Shown: piece by piece, positions 58,475 to 64,000 of the stretch | Layout: each line of letters opens with the position of its first letter | How positions within the stretch are numbered: the first letter of the stretch is position 1 | Program-made: the position numbers and the translations under genes | Assembly: GCA_034509735.1 (NCBI GenBank) | Contig: JACGWO010000006.1 | Coordinates: forward strand, 10,245,001-10,309,000 | Origin: Sesamum alatum | Taxonomy: Eukaryota > Streptophyta > Magnoliopsida > Lamiales > Pedaliaceae | Direction: 5' to 3' | DNA length: 64,000 nucleotides | Notes under the pieces: generated by a model | Databases searched by the model: none | Told to the model about the DNA's origin: nothing | What the model saw: only the letters and a program-made list of their open reading frames with translations

Positions 58475-61036
58475 TCAAATGAAACAATCACTTACAGTTA
58501 ACTTCATTTGAGAATGAGTGGTTTGGACACCTTGATCAGGTTGAGTGTCTTGCTCTTGCATTGGAATATCATTTGCTTGAGTCATTTCCTCTTGTGGTTG
58601 TGTCTGCCTAGTTTCTTCGTCAAGAGGAAATCTTTCTGCAAATTTTCTCCATTCACACCCTTTCTTGTTATGCCCTTCTTCACCACAAAAATGACAATGT
58701 ACTTTCCATCTTTGCTTATTCAGCTTAATTGACCCTTTCTTTTCCTTGTTTCTTTTCTTCTTTTCTTTAGGGTCTTCATCTGCAGATGGTTTCCTTGTCT
58801 TCTTTGGCCTTCCTCTTTTTTTTCCCAAAATTAGGAGGCAATGGTGGAATATATCCAGTCTTTCTCCACAATCTACTGCTATTCATTGGCATTATGGCTT
58901 TGTAGTAAGTTTTCACATGGTAACTTGAGTGCACAAAGTCATCTGGATCAAGTATTTGAGCACATATAGCACTCATCCCATGCTTACATGGGATTCCACA
59001 TAATGCCCATTTTCTACATGAACATGTGTGTGATCTCAAATCAACAGTGTACCTAGATCAAAATGAAAATGATTATGAAACTGTTTATGAAAATGAACTG
59101 AAATTGAAATTGAAACTGAACATGATCATCGTACCTGGATCCATCATAAACATGATATCTCATAATTCCAATCATTTGACTTGATTGGAACACAATCTGC
59201 AGCTCTTTCCATATTTTTCTCCACAATCTTCTTAATTTTTTGGACAGATTTTTTTTTGTCCCCCCACTTTTTTGATGCTCTGTCCCTATTCTGCTGCATT
59301 CTTGTCATCAAATACTCTCGTATCCACTCTAACATGGTCAGTATTGGTTTTTCTCTTGCATCCAGTATACAGCTATTAAAAGATTCACACAAGTTGTTTA
59401 ACAAGATGTCACATTTTGGGAATGGGTTAAAGTGTGACCTTGACCACTGTGCTGCGGGTTTTTCGATGAGCTATTCTAAGCATTTCACATCCAATGCCCT
59501 AATTTCAGCCATGCACTGATCAAATTCTTGCACTGTGGTTGCTGTTGCTGCAGCCCACAAGGCTTGTTTATATGCCAAGCCTTTCCACCCTGCCGTCTTC
59601 ATATTCCCATGAAGGTGTCTGACACAAAATCTATTGTCAGCACCTGGGAATACGTTTTCAAAAGCAGGCAACAAGCCTTTTTGCTTATCTGATATGAATG
59701 TGTAAATATCATCCCTTGCAATCATCAAATCGTCTTTTAAAAGTGTCAGAAACCACTCCCATGTCTGTTTGGTTTCACTTCCCACTACCGCATAAGCTAT
59801 AGGGAATAGGAAATTGTTGGGATCAATCCCTACTGCAGTGAGTAAAATTCCCCCATATGGACTCTTCAAATGGCATCCATCAACCCCTATTATGGGCCTA
59901 CACCCAGATAGGAAACCCTGTTTCAATGCACTGAAACACACATACAATCTGTCAAACTTATTGTTTACATCTGATTCATCATTCAAGGCCATTATCACTG
60001 TACTCCCCGGATTCGTCCGCCGAAGTTCATGTGCATAATCCCACATTTTTTCATATTGTTCATCATGGGAACCTTCGATTTCTTTTAGAGCAGTTCTTTT
60101 AGCCCTGTATGCCTGAAATGGGGATACATGACACCTTATGTCTCTAATTGCTTCATTTCTGAACCCTTTCACATTCTTCTTTGGATCAGCCCGAAATGCA
60201 TCGATGTACTTGTCTTTTAGCCACTTAGATTTTACATTTTTCACATTGTACACCCTTGCACATTCATGATTCGGATTGTACTCCCTAATCTGAAAAGCTG
60301 TCTCATTCTTTACCTTCAATGCATTGCAGTGCCAATTACATCCCTCTTGCCCACATTTTGCATAAATTCTTCTTTTGTCATTACTTGTGATTTTCAAGTT
60401 TCTGCTCGTTTTAACTGCAAGTGAATGGACAGCTTCCCTAAACTCCTTTTTGGTGGTAAACATCATTCCAATTTCGAAAGTCGGATTAAATCTGTCACTA
60501 GGATGGAAAATAGGATAACTTGGCTCCAATACATTCACCCCATCTGACCCTTCATCACTATAAAAATCATCTCCACTATATTCTACATCAGATTCACTTG
60601 AAGATGATGTGGAATTATTGTTATTATCTGGTATTGTGTCTTCATTATGACCTCCCCATTCCACTTCTTTATCTATGTTTTTCTCAAACATAACATCATC
60701 TTCTTCATCATCATAGTCTGTCGTTTGGTTGTATTCACTATCACTTAAATCTGTGTCCTTTTCATTGTTTTCATTCACAGTCATTAATTCTTTGCCCTTT
60801 CCCTCATAAGTCGACACATTATGTTCATTATCTTGCAGTGGATTGGACACACATTCTGCAGAGTCTAAGTACAATGACACATCCCTCTCATGTCCATCAA
60901 ACAATTGAAACAGTTCGGTTTCAAACAACAAGAGTCTAAACTTCTTCAAAAAGTCAATCCTATAAAATCTTTTAACCCCGACATATCCCAATTCCTCACA
61001 TAACTTATTTAAAACATCCAAAGACACAGTGTCCAA
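58475..61036 (-). pseudogene. MuDR-type MULE transposase, one nonsense and probable frameshifts
   Basis: Catalyses cut-and-paste transposition through an RNase H-like DDE fold. The ATG at 61036 starts 521 codons: an acidic N-terminus, a MuDR DNA-binding domain (FEIGMMFTTKKEFREAVHSL, then C/H residues in CGQEGCNWHC), then the MULE domain with IIGVDGCHLKSPYGG (first Asp) and FISDKQKGLLPAF (second Asp). A TAG at 59471-59473 stands where the family usually has Trp; the same frame continues as LIEKPAAQWSRSHF and NNLCESFNSCILDAREKPIL (59144-59404). After an intron (about 59050-59135) a SWIM finger CSCRKWALCGIPCKHG follows, then basic GKKRGRPKK and the CCHC knuckle CHFCGEEGHNKKGC. Frame changes occur near 59150 and at an A8 run near 58828. 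Confidence 0.9.
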
Positions 61037-61154
61037 GTCAACAAAATCAAATATACTAACTGTGCCCCTCTATAATGTGCATTGGGTACGTGAACAAAAG
61101 TTCACCATGAAAAATTCTAAATGTTGCAAATTGTTTATGCTCACCTGGACAACA

Positions 61155-61189
<35 letters not shown>

Positions 61190-61861
61190 CAGAATTGGAC
61201 CACTTGAACAGATTAATAAAAATGCAACACACAAAACAATGAGACAAAATTGGGCCCAAAAACAGTGTGCATGTGTAAAGCACATTTAAGCACATTCTGC
61301 AAATACCACAAGACAAAAGCAAATTGGGACCACAAATAGTATGTATGTGTAAAGAGCAACAAAAAAAAAGCAAAGAAAACATCCATGGCAGTTTTTGTAG
61401 TCTAAATCACATACAACAACAACAACACAACAAACACCAACTCCAATACCAACTCCAACTCCAACACCACCACCACCAACAACAACAACCCAAACCTCCA
61501 TTATTAAACTACTAATTTAAACATAAGTGCTTACTAAAAAAAAAGTTTGAACACTAACCATAGTCCATTTTTCCGGCATCATTGAGGCGTTTTTGGACGG
61601 AGCATTTTCGCACAAATTCCTCTCTAACAGCACGCGCAAGAGAAGGATGATTTAAGCCACGATTTTTCTTTGATGATTCAATATCATTTGGTGAAGAATT
61701 GGAGGAATTTTTGAAGATTGGGGCTTAGGGTTTCTGTCGGGCAGAGAGAAAGAGAGAATGGGGGGATTTGTGGGGGTTAATTTTTTTTTACTTGGTGTAA
61801 TTTCATTTTTACCCCCCCACCCCATGTGCCATTCACATGATCTTGACCGGTCATGTGGTCA
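61037..61861 (-). other. MULE 5' region upstream of transposase
   Basis: Leader and promoter-proximal sequence with an (AT)n run at about 61159-61184 and a CAACAA/CCAACTCCAAC low-complexity block at about 61410-61495. No credible gene. The frames seen here are repeat-derived. Confidence 0.6.
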
Positions 61862-62014
61862 CTTAACGGCCACGTGCACCCGTTAAATTTTTAATGGAAG
61901 TACCATATTTGCAAGCTGAGGTTAAATTGTGGTACCTGTTTAAGCTATTTTTAAAATTTTGGTACTAAAGTTGCAATATGCCCTATATAATGGTACCAAA
62001 ATTGCAATTTTCTC
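61862..62014. repeat. MULE right terminal inverted repeat
   Basis: Reverse complement of 57413-57565, roughly 90 percent alike by eye. It lies upstream of the transposase start and probably contains or borders the promoter. Confidence 0.9.
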
Positions 62015-62696
62015 ATAGATAAAGTGAGTTATTTATTCTCAACTCTGTACTTTATCCTCATATCTTATAATAAGTTATAACTCCTGTAATCAATTAAACT
62101 GAGAATGTCGTAAATTCCAAATGAAATGTTAAATAATGTTTGTACATTTTTCACCGATCTATCTTTTAATATTTTATTTCTGTTAAAATTGAGATCTCTA
62201 TTCTGCTTTCTTTTAAATAAATAAACATCCTAAGCTTTCTAGGTATATATAAATAATTCGTTGTTTAACTGATAAAAATTTATTTTATTAAACCACTATC
62301 GTTAATTCCTCTGGTAACATTTTGCAGGTACAGTAAATCTTGTTTTGTCCACTCACCGATGAATATGTCCAAATTTTACATTTCATTCTGGTCGAACCAG
62401 TATGCAGTTCTCTTCACCTGTCAATAAAAATAGACATCCCATTTATGAGGGTGTTTAAATATGAATTAAAAGTGAGGATGGCATGTGAAATGATCATATA
62501 AAATCTATTTTGTAATGCTTGACGGATATGTGTATAACCTTGTGGATAAGATAATAGTTGTGTTTGTTAAGCTGATGGAGCTATCCATGTGTACCCGATT
62601 GTAGGCCGGTTATGTTCATATATGCATACTTTTGGTTTAAAGTGTGACATTAAGGTGGTTTAAAATTGTAGTGTCGTCAGGGGGCGCTACATTGAG

Positions 62697-62710
62697 TGGT
62701 AACAGAGCAT
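62697..62710 (+). other. Gypsy primer-binding site
   Basis: TGGTAACAGAGCAT, one or two changes from the TGGTATCAGAGC primer site, sits five bases after the LTR end GCTACA. A second, weaker version (CGATATTAGAGCAA) follows at about 62755-62768 after a repeat of the surrounding phrase. From 62025 to 62690 the LTR continues without genes. Confidence 0.6.
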
Positions 62711-62842
62711 AGTATCGTTAGAGGTTGTCACATTGGGCGATATTAGAGCAAAGAGTAGAATCTCTTGAGGTATTTGGTTACATGTGGTATTATACGTAAA
62801 ATACATACTATGAATCTAATTACATGTGTGCATTTCATATAG

Positions 62843-63660
62843 GATGGAAGCATCAGGTCATCATGTTGCTAGTCCAAATGAGTCACTGGAGTCATTAAAT
62901 GCTAATACAGAACCATTAGATATATGTTTATCTATGCCTGCTGGTGGGGTTATATCAGTTAATACAATGGTATATTTTTGTCTAGTGGTAGTGGACGGTG
63001 TTACACTACATAAGGATTTGATTGTGATTAACCTTAGAAAGTTTAATGTTATCCGGTGAATGAATTGGTTATCTCGTAATTACGTTATTGTTGACTGTCA
63101 AACAAAGAAAATAATTGTAGAAGTCAATGACGAATTGAAGACGGTAATCGTGGGAGGAGGGAAAGTAATATGCAATTGTTTAATCTCTACGGTGACCACC
63201 TTTAAGTTAATTAAAAAATGGGTGTGAAGCATATTTAGTTAATGTACATGATATCATGATGGTTAGGTCCGATAGTTAGAGAATTCCCTTTCTCTTGAAG
63301 AATTACCTATGTTACTATCTGATTGAAAAGTAAATTTTAAAGTAGAAACTATTCCTAGGACAACACCTATTTCAATTGCACCATATAAAATGAATTTGTT
63401 AGAACTAAAAGACTTATACAAGCAATTAGAAGAGTTATTAAATAAGGGATTTAAAATGACTAGGTATCCAAGTTAGGAAACACCAGTGTTGTTTGCAGAG
63501 AAGTCGAGAAATAAAGAAATACCAATAGTAAAGATAAAGTGAATTCATTGCACTTCAAAGGAAGCTAGTTTGGAGATTGAGAAGAATACAAAAGAAATAT
63601 ACCCATAATGGTTCCTCAAGCAAGTAAGTTATTCAAATTTCGAGGATGAAATCTTTGTTC
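62843..63660 (+). pseudogene. Gypsy gag-pol remnant (protease end, RT start)
   Basis: The first frame (62843-63059) ends DLIVINLRKFNVIR, and right after its TGA stop the sequence reads MNWLSRNYVIVDCQ. This is the protease-to-RT linker of plant Gypsy elements, where Gly normally replaces that stop. Further on come PISIAPYKMNLLELKDLYKQ and LEELLNKGF, the entry to RT. Shortly after, the sequence jumps to the 3' end (NFEDEIFVL) before the polypurine tract. RT core, RNase H and integrase are deleted. Confidence 0.75.
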
Positions 63661-63672
63661 TGAGGGGAGAAT

Positions 63673-64000
63673 TGTAACATGCATATACAATTTTTTGTAC
63701 ATAATTATGAGGTTAATTGGTAAGTATTAAAGAAATTTAAATTTATTTACAAATACTTTAGGGGCTAAATTGAAGTTTTATAAAGTTTTTACGGTCAACT
63801 TTAATAATCGTACAAATAGAGGACAAAGTTGGAATTGTCACAAAAGTTATTAAAAAAGGAAAAAAGAAAAAAAAAAGGGATAACATCAAATAAAGATTAA
63901 GATGGCTGAAGTGGGTCACGTGTGCCAAGCTTGTTAATTCATTTCAGATCAATAGCATTTCTTATTCCTTTCAGAGGCCGAACAACAAGTAAGAAATTAA
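63673..64000 (+). repeat. Gypsy 3' LTR, continues beyond the window
   Basis: Starts TGTAACATGCATATAC after AGGGGAGAAT. From about 63757 it matches 56063-56335. Confidence 0.8.

Larger units (their letters stand above)
57413..62014 (-). mobile_element. MuDR-type MULE, 4.6 kb, nearly complete
   Basis: Inverted termini of about 150 bp start GAGAAAATTGCAATTTTGG at 57413 and end in its complement at 62014. A perfect 10-bp duplication ATAGATAAAG flanks it (57403-57412, 62015-62024). It encodes a full MuDR-like transposase on the minus strand with a SWIM zinc finger and a CCHC knuckle. The perfect duplication suggests a fairly recent insertion. Confidence 0.95.
56063..62691 (+). repeat. Gypsy 5' LTR, truncated and split by a MULE
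   Basis: Consists of 56063-57412 plus 62025-62691, about 2 kb of LTR ending GGCGCTACA before the primer site. It holds the tandem repeat at 56860-57030. The MULE and one copy of its 10-bp duplication account for the remainder. Confidence 0.7.
56063..64000 (+). mobile_element. Ty3/Gypsy retrotransposon, internally deleted, runs off the window
   Basis: 56063-56335 and 63757-64000 are direct repeats (LTR), sharing GCTAAATTGAAGTTTTATAA and CCTTTCAGAGGCCG. Between them are a primer-binding site (62697), a protease tail, an RT start and a polypurine tract (AGGGGAGAAT, 63663-63672). Most of pol is deleted. The 5' LTR lacks roughly its first 85 bp and is split by the MULE at 57413-62014. Confidence 0.85.

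Noticed and set aside
58125..58491. Phenylalanine-rich frames of 100-120 codons
   Set aside because: Translation of an A-rich short tandem repeat inside the MULE. Only a short basic stretch (about 58360-58430) might be a real terminal exon of the transposase gene.

Overview
The window looks like nuclear DNA of a flowering plant, probably a eudicot. It is AT-rich, has plant-type GT-AG introns, and is almost wholly built from plant transposable elements: CACTA, MULE, Helitron-like, LINE, Ty1/Copia, Ty3/Gypsy, MITEs and a Caulimoviridae-like insertion. The only host-type gene family is F-box/FBA, present as broken copies. No intact host gene, rRNA, tRNA or CRISPR array was found. The species cannot be fixed from the sequence alone.

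Layout. 1-5368: most of a CACTA (En/Spm) element with subterminal repeat arrays on both sides of a degraded TNP1-like (Transposase_24) gene and a CACTA end at 5368. 5996-8286: non-autonomous Helitron-like copy A, fused abruptly to a LINE interior. 8287-16822: left arm of a large inverted duplication: LINE 3' part, MITE and LTR remnants, Helitron copy B, a foldback element and F-box fragments. 16823-17322: a run of exactly 500 N. 17323-18146: N-terminal half of an F-box gene. 19773-24300: a decayed pararetrovirus-like element. 24430-26350 and 27775-30092: Copia fragments in opposite orientations. 30464-31867: a MULE-like TIR element with a nested CACTA-type MITE. 31929-40499: right arm of the inverted duplication.

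From 36149 to 55968 lies a nested stack, resolved by target-site duplications and interrupted matches. A minus-strand Copia (Copia-3) has a MITE (36234-49334) inside its 3' LTR. That MITE carries a complete-looking minus-strand LINE (36344-49109). The LINE carries another Copia (Copia-2, 42135-47367). Separately, a solo LTR (51119-53190) sits in the reverse transcriptase region of Copia-3, and a 418-bp MULE-type MITE (55034-55451) sits in its 5' untranslated region. From 56063 to the end is a Gypsy element whose 5' LTR is split by a 4.6-kb MuDR-type MULE with 10-bp target duplications. The MULE transposase frame carries one nonsense codon and probably two frameshifts.

The genes do not form a host pathway. 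They are layers of mobile DNA, and the order of insertion can be read from them. The parts most worth a second look are the 8.5-kb inverted duplication beside an assembly gap, the foldback F-box fragments that could form a hairpin RNA, the LINE whose reverse transcriptase box reads YANN in both copies, and the nearly intact MULE. I found no clear evidence of a wholly new biological system.
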